This document shows, piece by piece, positions 13,261 to 25,272 of a stretch of 64,000 nucleotides of DNA (position 1 is the stretch's first letter; each line of letters starts with the position of its first letter). The notes under the pieces were generated by a model, which saw nothing but the letters and a program-made list of their open reading frames with translations, searched no databases and was not told the origin of the DNA. Source of the stretch: Amaurobius ferox (taxonomy: Eukaryota; Arthropoda; Arachnida; Araneae; Amaurobiidae). Location: assembly GCA_951213105.1 (NCBI GenBank), contig OX578134.1:144133880-144197879 (forward strand), in the 5' to 3' direction. Position numbers and translations under genes: made by a program.

Positions 13261-14520
13261 TAAATTATATAAATAGTTTTTCATTAATCAGCAATAAGTT
13301 AAAATACTTATACATGTTCCAATGGTCGTATCAGACAATTTCAGTTAAAATCTCGATTTAAACATTAATAGAAATTACATTCTTGAGTAAAGTTAGGTTA
13401 ATAATCGTATGAATTTAATGTCAAAATAGTTATGTTTAATAAGGATACAACTTTAGATGAAGTACACATATTCAGAACAATATATATCGGTTTTGATAGT
13501 TTTGTATATTTATCTACTATTTTAATAATCGTTATAATCAATGTTAAACGCAAAATCCGGAACATATACTTATTTGGACTGTACAATATATATCTAAAAC
13601 ATATAAAACTTTAATTTAAAGAGACATCAGTCTTTATTCGCTTATCTTAATTTCATAAGTATTTGATGTACTAAAACATTGCCTTTAATACGAAATATGT
13701 TTATGCAAAAACAAATTGAAAGACACTTAATTTTTATTATGTTAACCTAGTTTCCTAATGTATATCTTTCCAGTGTAAATTAATTAATTGGGGGTTCGTT
13801 TTATGTGAAAATATATTATTTTTGTCAATCCTTTTTAATTTATTATAATTGCAAGTTGCACTTGAAAAATTTTTAAAAAGATATTTTGAGTGTAAATATA
13901 AAATCCGATATAAAGAAGTATAATATTTATATTACAAGAAGCAGAACTTCAACAACTTATTCTTTTAAAGTTCACATTTTTAAAGTGCAACAATCCAATG
14001 AGACATACTTCCAAAACAAAAATTGATTAACACCTTACATCTTTATGGTCTTAAATACAAAAGTTCTAAACAAGGTATATAATTTAACGAATACGAAACA
14101 ACTACAATTACTACTCATCGAATCGATCATAGTCACACAGGAAATAGCATAAATCTAGCTCTAATAGCATGTGTTACTCAACTGTTCCGCTTTAAAAATT
14201 CGGACGACTTTTTAGTTTAAGAATGAAAAAACTAAAAAAAAAACAAAGTTCGCAGCTTTCATAGCACATATGACTGATTATAGCGACTCACGCAAAAGCT
14301 TTATGCGCTGCAGCTTAAATATCGGTCAGCTAAACTGTACGTCTCAATTCAGCAAGTCAGAAGGGATAAAATTAATTACTTCCTAAGAAACTATAGATTT
14401 AAGTCTTGCATCGAAGTATAAATAGGGAAAGTTGAATGATTTTAAACATTTATCTTGTTAGAGGAAATCAATATGTGAAGCATATTTTACTTTGTGTCGT
14501 CACAAAATTTATAATATTTC
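13261..14520. other. AT-rich stretch, nothing recognised
   Basis: Two overlapping short frames at 13398-13614 on opposite strands have no domain, signal or conserved look. No repeat boundary was found. Confidence 0.5.
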
Positions 14521-14639
14521 TTCTTTAAAGTATTTTCCTCTTTTGACGTGAAATCTCTTAGGGCGCAAGATAGAGTATATCTTGAAAGAAATATGACTTA
14601 GATGTAACGGAAGTATGGAAGGATAGTGACATCATATTG

Positions 14640-14990
14640 TTTGCCATACGTTCGCCAACCACCGTAACTCGCTTCGCAAGTCGAGAGACTTCGCTTCTGT
14701 CACTTGCTATGCAGGCGAAATACGCCCGTTGGCGACTGTTACTTATTAAATGACATTCAACAGCCGTGGAACTTGCTTCACGAGCTATTTTAATCTCGCC
14801 ACCTCACACGACCTCCTTCGTGTCCTGTGCTTGCTGCCGCTTTAACTCCGTGCTCGCTACGCTTACCAACACCCGCGACTCGCTTCGCTGGTCGCTAGGC
14901 TTCACCTCCTATTCCCTGACGCTTACTGAGCTCGCTTCGGGTGCACTTTGGTGCCACCTGCTACGCAGGCCAAACACAGAGTGTGTTCAC
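14640..14990. repeat. GC-rich palindromic cluster, left side of a decayed transposon
   Basis: Short palindromic words recur: CTCGCTTCGC-AG, CTCGCTACGCTTACC, GAGCTCGCTTCGG, GCCACCTGCTACGCAGG. CGCCAAC at 14653-14659 pairs with GTTGGCG at 14728-14734. Base composition is unlike the surrounding AT-rich sequence. The same word set recurs at 15945-16350, on the other side of a transposase relic. Confidence 0.65.
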
Positions 14991-15223
14991 ACATTTTTGG
15001 AAAGATTTTAAATTTTTCTATGCATTAAATTTAAATAAAATAAAAATCTGACTGGCATCAAATCGGAATAGGGTTTAATTATCGTCTGCATCATCAAAAA
15101 TATTATTTTCTTTAAAATGTCGCTGTAAAATAAATAATGGATCGAAGGCTATATTTTTCGCTAATAAAAGGTAGGAGAAATACTCTTATTAAATTATAAT
15201 ACTCTTATTCGATTACTAAAAAA

Positions 15224-15885
15224 AGATGTGAAAAGCATGGTTTTAATATTTCTACACGTAAATTAAGTGACATAATTAATAAAAAAAGAAAGAAACGTCA
15301 AAGTTTACATTTGACTGGGGAAAAAGATAAAAAATACATATTCAACAAAGGTTGGTTCAGAGAAAACAATGAAAGTTTTGCTAAAGGTTTTATGGTTATT
15401 GCTGGATTCTCTAATAATGGAGAACTTAAAATAAGTAGAAAACAATGTCAAAATTTACTCTGATTACTACCAGGAATATATTTTAACACCTGTTTTTTAG
15501 AAAAAAGACATTCCACCACTTTACATAAACAATCTTCACTGGGCTAATTTCCATCAGGATAAGGCTACCAGCCTACTTCTAAATCTACTGCTATAGTTTT
15601 TGAAAAAATGAGAAATGAAGCGGAATTGAGGCTATTCCATTTAAATGCATCCCCACCCAAGTCCCCCGGCGTGTCTTCTATGGATTACTGTGCATTAGGA
15701 CATTTAAAACAAGCGGTGGACTTTATATGTGGTCCCCAAAACATTGGATGGACTGTGGAAGATTGTGGTGGAGGAGTGGAACAAAATTAACCTTGATATT
15801 TTAAGAAGAGCTATTTTATCTTGGAAATCAAGATGTAATATGCTAGTTCAATAAAATGGCTATCAGATCGAACATATTAGAAAAT
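15224..15885 (+). pseudogene. Ruined DDE transposase, C-terminal half (Tc1/mariner superfamily, DDxD-like)
   Basis: Reading through several frame breaks and stops gives a coherent transposase tail. KYIFNKGWFRENNESFAKGF leads into the first half of the catalytic core (near 15330-15390). FHQDKATS carries the second catalytic aspartate (near 15550). KSPGVSSMDYCALG (near 15665-15700) carries the third position, where MDYC supplies an aspartate in place of the glutamate of classic Tc1. A tail resembling GGVEQN/KINLDILRRAILSWKSRC follows (to about 15835). In related proteins the SPG is usually SPD (family memory). GC-rich palindromic clusters flank it on both sides. The frame at 15608-15790 is one intact fragment. 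No N-terminal DNA-binding domain was recovered. Confidence 0.6.
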
Positions 15886-15944
15886 AAAATTCTTATCTTT
15901 GTATATATATATTTTTTTCAAAATCGTTATAAAAATGTGCGAAC

Positions 15945-16350
15945 ACCCTCTGAATATGACCGTTGGGCTCCACCCCTTATCCGCTATGCTCGCTGAGCTC
16001 GCTTCGCGAGCACTTCAGAGCCACCTGCTACGTATGTGTAATATACCCGTTGGTCTCCGCCCTGTCTCGCGACGCTCTCCAGTACTGAAACTCGTAAAAC
16101 ACCAAGATTCAATCCTCCATTCCTGACAAAGGAGCTCACCAAAGGAGTTATGCACTCTTTGGTATTTCGTCCCCCCCCCCCGCTTTTATTATCTGACGCT
16201 CACCTTAACTCATTTTACGAATAATTTCATCAAGCTCCCAGCTCGCTACACTCGCCAACACTAAAACTCGTTTCGTGAGTTGGGAGGCTTCGTCTCCTAC
16301 TTCCTGTTGCTCGCTGAGCTTGCATAGCAATCTATGTCCTGCCACTTGTT
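15945..16350. repeat. GC-rich palindromic cluster, right side of the decayed transposon
   Basis: It contains CCGCTATGCTCGCTGAGCTC followed by GCTTCGCGAGC, GAGCCACCTGCTACG, CTCGCTACACTCGCC and CTCGTTTCGTGAG. These are the same words as at 14640-14990. A run of C at about 16171-16182 lies inside. Either side could hold a terminal inverted repeat, but I could not fix an exact element end. Confidence 0.6.
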
Positions 16351-16399
16351 TTTAAGAACGGTTGCTTAGTGTATTACGAACAAATGGCAAAATCTCATA

Positions 16400-17700
16400 A
16401 CTGTATATTTTGCGTTTGTTCGTATTACAGTGACAAAATATCGTGTCAAGCATTCGGTATAGGGGGCTTTACAACAATGAAACATGCAATTGTTGTGGAA
16501 TATAACAATTAAATTGTATTGTTCGTGACACCAATAGTTTCAAATCTTCTAGGAGAAAATTTTGCATAAAAAATTGAATAATTTATTAACTAAATCGAAA
16601 TTAACCAAAAGGGCTTCGTCCTGCAAAATTCAATTATGTAGGCACATGCCACCAAAAATTCGAGTTATTTCTATTGCTAGCCTGTCCAGGACGCGAACTC
16701 GCAGCTCAAAAACTCTTTGACATTAGCATTAAATATTTCCTAAATTACATTTTAAATAAAAAACAGTGTATTCCCCTAATATTTCTTTACAAATGTATCA
16801 ACTTTCATATATGTGCATGCTATAAATTTTAGCTTGCGTGACATAGAAACTTGAGAAACGCGAAATTTGTCAAACAGTGGCGACAGTGGCAGCTACTTCT
16901 TTTAACAGGAAAATTTCATAAGAAGTCAGTAGATGGGGTATAATTAAATTGGTGTCAAAACAAAATATTCTGCCTTATAAGCATTTTCCGCTTCAAGAAC
17001 TTGGATTTTTTTTGTTTTATCCTTATAAATGCATTTAAAAGTGAAATAAGAGAAATATTTATTTGTTAATTTTTTTTGGAGGATATAAATAAGCGCGCAA
17101 ATAATTACGTTATTGTAATGGTGGCTAAATTAAAAAGAAAGTCCGAAACGGATTAATAACTTAGGTGTGCAAAAAGCATACATATTCGATTATATAAACA
17201 GGATTTGGCATTCAGGTTGTTCCATGTTTTTATTTTAATGTACATTCTGTAATTAGCAGATTTTCTTTTTTCAACAAAAGAAAGCTTTTTCCGTTGCATA
17301 ATAATGGAAGATTAATGACAAATAGAATCGATAATTTTTTTTTTCTGTCAGCCAGGTACATGGCTAATTTAAAATCCCATTTATTTTTTAAAAGAAAAAT
17401 TTGCTAACAGACTTTATGGATAATTTCCGCATCAATTATGGATAAAAATACAATAAAAATAATTTAAAGTTAATAAAATGATAATTCTGAACAATAGAAT
17501 ATATAGAATACACGTTGCTTTCTCTGTCGTACATGTGTGAGTAATTCTGCTTATGTTAATTATTTCACTTTTGAAAACATTAGTTGAAAGAAACATCTAG
17601 TTTAATCATTTCTAATATGATATGAAACCCATAAATTAAATTATGCCTCTAAAATGTTTCGTATAAAGCATGTTGTATTCACTTCATGTATTCATTTATT
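16400..17700. other. AT-rich stretch, nothing recognised
   Basis: No coding frame, repeat boundary or RNA gene stands out. Confidence 0.5.
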
Positions 17701-18245
17701 AACACTTTACAACATAGTTGAAAGTGTTTATGACTTTGTTCATTCTGTCTGTCTGTCTGTCCGTTAGCACAATAACTGCCGCAAAAATGGCTTTATCAAA
17801 ATGAAATTGTAATATGTTTTTCAGACGTTCTGTGGGACCAATGGGAATATAAATGAATAATATCACCCAATTAGTTTTTTATTGAACCCGGATTGAAAAA
17901 ATGAAATACATTAAATCCTATGGGACCTAATATTTCAAACATTTTTTAAGCAAATTTAAATTTCACAAATTGCTTCGAAAATTTTAGAAAATATTCAAAT
18001 TATCCCATAAAATATATAAAAAGAATTTCAGTAGTAAAATATGTTGGTTATTTTTTTAAATAAAAATTATTTAATATAAGGAGAAAAACAAAAACAAATT
18101 CAATTAAATTATGACTCTCGCTATAGCCTCCAGAAAGAAAAAAAACATATATTATATAATAAACATCTTTCCAAGAGTTTAGTTATTTTATATATGAAAA
18201 AAGGTTTCACATTTTAAAATAAATATGGTAGATAACATTTTTTTG
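17701..18245 (+). repeat. Dispersed repeat B, copy 2 (3' truncated)
   Basis: It has the same AACACTTT...AAAGTGTT hairpin and CTGTCTGTCTGTCCGTTAGC stretch as copy 1. Similarity stops before the GATGTGGGCAGCACATG end, and module C follows. Confidence 0.8.
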
Positions 18246-18261
18246 AATTTTTAAATAAACT

Positions 18262-18533
18262 AAATTATTATTGCATTGTGTTGAACGATTGGAGAAATGA
18301 TTATGAATGAAATGCTGCTTTTATATATAGGCGATTTATATTTCGATGACGTCATTTGAATAAAGTTCATTTATTTTCGATGAAGTTTTCCAATATAATA
18401 AATTATTGTAGTGTTATGATAATTTTAAAAATATTACCGATGAATGCATCGCATTTGAGAGATGTTTGTATAAAATTTTATTGAAGTTGGAAAGTGTTTC
18501 ATAATCAATGCTTTATGCATTATTGATCTTTCT
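18262..18533 (+). repeat. Dispersed repeat C, partial copy 2
   Basis: It matches the second half of the C copy at 12389-13260: GAATGAAATGCTGCTTTTAT through GTTTCATAATCAATGCTTTAT. Confidence 0.75.
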
Positions 18534-18910
18534 TGTATGCTAAAGAATTATTTAGGTATAAACTACGCTTGTTACTTAATTATATGAAATTCGACAAAAT
18601 ATCTGATGCTTGTAATTTACTTTCTCTGCAAATTAATATATTCTGATACTGCAGAAAAAGCCAACACACTTGATATCTATCTTACTAACTTTCGCTAATC
18701 GTTATATATTTTGCTACTTATTGAAATAATCATGTGATTTTTATGTGTGCAATTTACATGACTATGTCTAAAAATATCGCCGTCTGTGTGAAAATGTAAG
18801 ATTCTAATATCTCGAGAAAGATTCTTGATAGCTACAAACACGAATTGTTATTTATTTCTGGCTCAAATGCTTACAAACCATTCACTAATCTTATAATAAT
18901 GAATGTAGTT

Positions 18911-19905
18911 CTTTTTTATTTTCCTTGCAATACATGGTAATGTATAGAGAAAGCATTGGAATCATACCGAAAATCACAATTCGAGTTTTCGACGGATCTA
19001 CACGTTTCGAGACCAATAGAATACTAAAAAACTACTTTTAGCGTGACGTATGTGTGTGTATCAGTCTGTGTGTCAGTATGTGTGTCTGCCGGTATGTCTG
19101 TCTGTTTGTGTGCCTGTCCAATGTATGTATCCACTTTAACTCAAAAACTAATGAATTGAATTTCATGAAATTTGGTAGCTAAGTTACTTGAATGTGACCC
19201 TGGTGCTGATTGATTTTTGGTATGATTCGTAAAAAAAACCCTCCTTTTTTGCGAAATGGCCTGTAAAAATTTCATTTATCTGCTCTAGGTAACATAGTAA
19301 TTGACCAAATTTCACAAAATTCGTTAAATAAGTTACTTGTTGGATACTTTAGTGCTGATTAGAATTTGGTATGATTCGGAAAAGAAGAACCAGCCCTTTT
19401 TTACCAAATGCTCCGCAAAAATTTAATTTATCCACTCTAGCTAAAATACTAATTGACCAAATTTCACAAAATTTGGTAGATAAGTTATTTATGGGATACT
19501 CTGGTGCTGATTAGAATTTGGTACGATTCGGAAAAGATCAACCTGCCTTTTTTTACGAAATGGTTCGCCAAAATCGCCAAACTCAAAAAAAAAAACTAAG
19601 TAGTGTATGCTCAAATGTATCAATTAAATTCTTGTTTTATACGCAATTTTTGAAGAGGAAAATAATATAGCACATCCCATTATATTTTAAGACTAACCAT
19701 TCTCAAGATATTTCAGATGTCTTGCATTTTTGTTACGCCGTTTCCGAAAAAAGTCCAATTAACAAATAAAAACAAAAATTGAATTAAAAATGCAAACTTA
19801 GTGTTATTTGGTTTAATTAAATGCAATCTAATGAATTATTAAAGAAATAAAGAAAATATGAATTTGAGTCTGCAGGGAAAGTCATGTGCTACCCACATCA
19901 TATTT
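18911..19905 (+). repeat. Dispersed repeat A, long variant copy
   Basis: It opens with a degenerate TTTTCCTTGCAATACATGG...TGTATAGAGAAAG hairpin, then GAGTTTTCGACGGATCTACA and a TGTG/TCTG-rich tract. Three tandem units of AACTCAAAAACTAAT-like sequence with AATTTCA-AAATTTGGTA follow. It closes with GTCTGCAGGGAAAGTCATGTGCTACCCACAT (core 19883-19898). No protein is encoded. The inverted 50.8-51.6 kb region carries a second copy. Confidence 0.75.
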
Positions 19906-22029
19906 TTTGTAATTGTATTTGAATTTGAATGAAATGCCTTCTATGAACAGTAAAGTTTTCCTCTCTGTACTTTTCACTCATGAAGTTAATAAACATAGTA
20001 ATAGATCTTCATCTCAATCATCTTTATTGCTTAATGTTTTGTAAAGCTGATAATCTTTGCTTTTTTTTTTACAGATTTGTTTTTATCGGATATCAATCAT
20101 TTTGGTAAATTTTAAATACGGCACTTATGAATTTTCGAATTAAGATTTCTTAAAATATGCGAATTTTGATTTATATAACTTTTCAATTTTATAGATTACT
20201 GCAGGATACTTAGTATGCCGAATTTAAACTTTGTATCTTAAGCGTATTTTCTGTAGAATTTTTATTAAAATCAACCTATTTTAGAAAAATACTGCAAAAA
20301 CTGTTAAATACAACATTTGAGAGATTCTTAATACTCATTACACTTGCTTTATTAAAATTTAATTACTGAGAAATATTTGTATTTTTCCTTAAGAGCATTG
20401 CTGGGTTGCTCAACATGACGAATATCAAACTTCCAATTTTATTAAAACAGAATAATTGTTAAATGACAGCAATAGAACATGTCTGAAAACATAAGTTTTC
20501 TTCAAGTTAATAATTACAAAAGCAATAAATGCAAATTTGGATGTCAAGCGGCGAAACACAAAACAGTTCAAGACATTACACAATAAGTTAAAAATGTAAA
20601 CATTAGGTAATGTATTTTATCATATCAACTTGTTCAATGTGCACAGGAACATTGAAATTTCTCATGTTTTAATTTACTTAAAGTTAAATGTCAATTGTAT
20701 CGTAGCGTATGTACTTGATAAACGAACCGTTTAAGGATATAACAGAAATGATATGGAATAACAGGATATAAATTAATATGAATATAAAATGATATGATAG
20801 ATTAACTTTCCATAATATAACTGAAATTAGAACTTTGAATTAAAAAATTCAATATAAAATACCTGAAAATAAATGAAAACATCTATTAATGTAGAAAGCA
20901 ATTAAGCATTTATATACTGTAAAATATTTTCACTTTCACAAAATGAAAAACACTATAATTGATTTAAATTGAAATAAAAAACTTCATTAATAATTCCGGC
21001 TTAAGTCCAAAGCATTAACACTTTTATGTATCGAAGAAGAAATTTATTTAGAGAGAAGCATTGTCATTTTGACATATGAAATATCTTACATATTTTAGCA
21101 ATCAAACGGTATTTTTTAAATGAACAATAACAGACTATTAAATATAATGAGGCTAAATTTTACTTTCTTTAAAAACTAATTTATGTTCTGTAGTATAAAA
21201 ATTTCCAAGTTTATATGCGTCACAAACGCTTGATAAATAATTGTAATTAATTACTTTAACTGCATTTTCAAGTAAGAATGTTAGAGACACAGTAATTAAA
21301 TATACTCCTATGAAATCAAGATGCATTTTTAATGAAGTGTATTATTCATTTAAAAATATCGCCATGTTAATTTGTGCCATTAAGTTCCCTAATTGGTATT
21401 GTTTATTTAATTATGAATAATAGTAGTTAAATAGATAAATGTCATTATATTTATTAGAAAAAACTCTCGAAATTTTCATTATGCGCTATTAAAATAATAA
21501 ATATTTATTTACATCGGAAGTTGGATATATGATAACTTTATTATTCATAACTAATTTTTACGTTTTTTTTTTAATAGGCGAAGATTATTTGCGTTTAAAA
21601 CAACATTATGTTCTATTAAAACAACAAATATTTACTTACATCGAAAGATGGATATATAACTTTATTATTCATATATAACTTTTAATGGTTTTTTTTTATT
21701 AGGTGAAGATTATTTGGGTTTAAAATTTAACAAACAAGTCTTTGATACCTTACCACATAAATTCTACTGGACGTAATACGTGGTATATATAGCACATACA
21801 AAATGATATATAATCGGTGTGCAGGTATGGACATTTGTATTTTATAGTCATTAAACGTTTCTTGCCCAAAAAATTATTTATTGTGATTCCTACTTGTTAG
21901 GTAATGCTCTACGACTTTACAATTGATGTTTCTTCTATTTCATTTTCTATCCTAATTGGTTATTCTAAATTTTAAATGCTGGTCTAAAACTTTAATTAAT
22001 CTGCTGGGGCGCTTCAATCACTTTTATTC
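19906..22029. other. AT-rich stretch with one tandem duplication
   Basis: At 21481-21607 and 21608-21732 a unit of about 127 bases is repeated (CTATTAAAA-AA-AAATATTTA...GGTGAAGATTATTTG). Otherwise nothing was recognised. Confidence 0.55.
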
Positions 22030-22460
22030 CGTCACATATAGTCACTTCCCTCACAGCAAAGATCGTCACATGCGTGACAGTGACGTTGTAGTCACGTGGC
22101 ACAAGGGTCACAATGTGACATCATATTTGTGACAGTGACGTTGTAGTCACGTGGCACCTGGGTCACAATGTGACACCATATTTGTGACTTCTATGCAACG
22201 TTACGTATTAATAACTTTGTAACTTCATTGTGAATATATTCTGTGACATTTCCACAATTAAATTAATACGTAACAGTGTGCCGACATTACAATGGCAATT
22301 ACAATGTGCCGTCACAAGTTAATATGCAACGTCACAAACGACAATGGAAAGGACCAAAATGACTTCGATGTGACCTTAATATGACATTTCCAAAACGTAC
22401 TGCGACGTCCTGTGATGTCCCACAGTCACAGTGTGATGTAAATCTTACGTCACTGTGAAA
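22030..22460. repeat. GTGAC/GTCAC-rich cluster with 55-bp tandem repeat
   Basis: GTGAC or its complement GTCAC occurs very densely. Units starting GTGACAGTGACGTTGTAGTC lie at 22074 and 22129, and a broken third starts at 22184, so the period is 55. Several words are CRE-like (TGACGT). It is non-coding and probably a repeat-element fragment. Confidence 0.8.
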
Positions 22461-23002
22461 AAAAATGTTCTTAGGGTTTAGACCTAACATATTCACATGT
22501 ACCGTCGCTTAAAAAGTCATTGGGGTACTTAGGAACTTTCCAAGGAACCCTGTATATCGATCAACATTCAACCACGACCTAAATTTAGACACGACCCCTC
22601 ACGTATGAGTATTTCCAATCAAAAGAGGATTTCGTGTGGCAGCTTGTTTAATTTTCTCTCATGTCATTAGATATGAAGTCAAGTGGAAGGAATGGAGTCA
22701 AACTCCTCCGCGCCTAAAATGTACGGATTCCGCAATATCGGTTGTCATTTCATTTCGTTCCTGCAAGCTAAGATTTGGGGTGGGATTTGCAATATGATAT
22801 TCTGTAGTTCTCATATTCTTTATGTCAGCTTCCCAGGGTAAAGTAAACATTTTACTCACTTGCATTGCAATTTAACATTGACTAAAGCATAGGAGATCAA
22901 ACTCCTGGATTTGCGTGGATACATTTTATGTGACGGTATGTGATCTGAATATTATGTAATTGCATGGCAATTAAAATTTGTTTTCGAATAAACTGAAAAA
23001 TA
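22461..23002. other. Unassigned stretch of mixed composition
   Basis: It is less AT-rich than its neighbours and contains no credible reading frame. It may be the rest of the GTGAC-rich element, but I have no second copy in the window to test that. Confidence 0.3.
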
Positions 23003-23250
23003 TTAATTGGAGTGAGGCTCAACTCGACCTGCTCATACAGAATCTATTCTAAAGTACTTTGAGTGAAGTTTTTCGCGAATTTTGCAAAAAAAAAATTGTA
23101 AAATATCTATTCTTGGTCCAAGTAGTCATAATTCTGGTACATAACCCTTCATTTTAAAGGGCTTGAAAAATATTTTGATTGATATCAAGTTTAACAATGT
23201 ACCTCTTCTGGAGGAAATTTCCCCTTGAGGCCCCTTGTTATTATACTATT
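23003..23250 (+). repeat. Dispersed repeat D, copy 1
   Basis: GGAGTGAGGCTCAACTCGAC and AAAGGGCTTGAAAAATATTT match the copies at 36.5 and 47.0/48.0 kb (GGAGTGTGACTCACCTCGAC; AAAGGGCTTGAAAAATCTTT). Confidence 0.7.
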
Positions 23251-23989
23251 TATAAATGCTATGACCGGGGATCCATGAGTTCTATTCTCTAGGGTGAGCT
23301 CTCTTGGGCTGGGTTTATAATTTCCGACATATAAATGCTGACTCTGTCATGATTTTGATCCAGGAAGTTCAATAACTTCGAGTAAAGAGTAACTGGTATT
23401 TTGTTTTAAGTGGAAGATTATTATTCAATTGAACAGCAATTATCTTGGTACTTAAACACTGATTAGAAATTATATTTTTTCTGCGATAATAGGACAAGAA
23501 ATATTGTGTAGTTTACGATGATCAATATAGTTTGGTTTATGAACTTTTCCCTTACTTTTATACCAATTCTGCAAAAAACGTCCTTGGCCAGAGTTTAACT
23601 ATCCCCACATAATGAAATGAAATTACTTCTTTTACAGCGAATTAATCATGTAAAAAATCATCATATCTCAATTTCAAATTTTTGAGGCTGCAATTACCCA
23701 GATTCTGCTAATGATGGTGACAAAAAATGTGTCACGCCGTTGTATTTTGAATACATTTTAATAGTTTCGATTTTGAATCTTATCAGTCCAATTTCCCCTG
23801 GTTTGCCATATAAATGTACAACTTTACAAATTTGAACAACACAAAACAAATTTGAAGTTTATTGTGCAGTCTGTTTTGGTTCCACAGTAGGATAGTACAT
23901 GCTTCTTGGAGATAACCGGAGTAGTTAGAAAATTTAAATGTTGGTTATCGTTTCATTTCATAGTACATACTCATTCTCTGATTTCTATT
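23251..23989. other. AT-rich stretch, nothing recognised
   Basis: No coding frame or repeat boundary was found between the D and B copies. Confidence 0.45.
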
Positions 23990-24345
23990 AACACTTTACA
24001 ACATAGTTGAAAAGTGTTTATGACTTTGTTCATTCTGTTTGTCTGTCTGTCTGTTAGCACGATACCTGCCGTAAAAATGACTTTATCAAAATGAAATTTT
24101 AGTATGTTATTCAGACGGTCTGTCGGACCTATGGGAGTATAAATGAATGATGCCACCCAATTAGTTTTGGATTCAACCTGGGTTAAAAAAATAAAATACA
24201 TTGAACCTTATGCGACTTAATTTTTCAAACGTTTTTATGCGGATTTAAAATTCACAAATTTCTTCGAAAGTTTAAGGAAATATTCAAATAATTCCAAACA
24301 ATATATAAAAAAATTCAGCAAAATATATTCAGTAGTTTTTTTAAA
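23990..24345 (+). repeat. Dispersed repeat B, copy 3 (truncated)
   Basis: It has the AACACTTTACAACATAGTTG hairpin start and GTTAGCACGATACCTGCCGT. It stops early, and module C follows after a duplicated ATGAAGAGATCACGTGA. The minus-strand frame at 23971-24201 is a by-product of the repeat. Confidence 0.8.
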
Positions 24346-24410
24346 TAAGAATTAAAATAATAATTACATCCTTTATATGAAGAGATCACGTGAACACTAT
24401 ATGAAGAGAT

Positions 24411-25272
24411 CACGTGACCCACTTCAAAATAATATATGGCATCCATCTTGTGTCAAAATCGTGATTTTTAAAGTTCTTTTTAATTCATATTTATTGCTGT
24501 ATCCGTCCTAAAATCGTTTTACTTTTGCTTAAATACTGTATATCTTCATCCTGAAACAACGCAATTACAATATAGTTGAGTTTAAATGATCATCCAATTT
24601 TGATTATTTCTACAACGAAGCCTACTTTTCATGTATGGAAAATGTAAACAGCAAACTATGTAGAATGAGTTTCTAAGAATTGCTGCATTTCTTTAACGCA
24701 AAATTATTTAGCCCATGAAGTCTGCAGTATAGCTGATATGAATGAAACAATCATTGATTTTACAGAGAAGAAAACGATATTTTGATGAAGTTTTGTGCAT
24801 AGAGTTAAATTGCTTGGACCTGCATGATTTTAAGTTTCAAATAAAAAAAATTATTATAATATTGTGATGAATGGAGTGCATGGAAAAATGTTTATGAATG
24901 AAATGCTGCTATTATTTAAAGAGCCAGCCGATTTATATTTCGATGACGTCATTTGAAAAAGTTCATTTGTCTTCGATGAAGTTTTCAAATATAATAAAAT
25001 ATTGTAGTATTATAATTTTAAACATATTACCGAGGAATGTATCGCATTTTAGAGATGTTTAAACTAGGCAATTTATATTTTAATGCCGTCATTTGAATGA
25101 AGTTCATTTTTTTCGATGAAGTTTTAAGTTTTTGAATATAATAAATTAATGTAGTATTGTGATAATTTTAAACATAATACCGAGGAATGTATCGCATTTT
25201 AGAGATGTTTAAATAAAATTGTATTGAAGTTGGAAAATGTTTCATAATCAATGCTTTATTCATGATTGATCT
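24411..25272 (+). repeat. Dispersed repeat C, copy 3
   Basis: It is close to the full length of copy 1, from CACGTGACCCACTTCAAAAT to TTTCATAATCAATGCTTTAT, including the internal repeat of about 165 bases. Confidence 0.8.
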
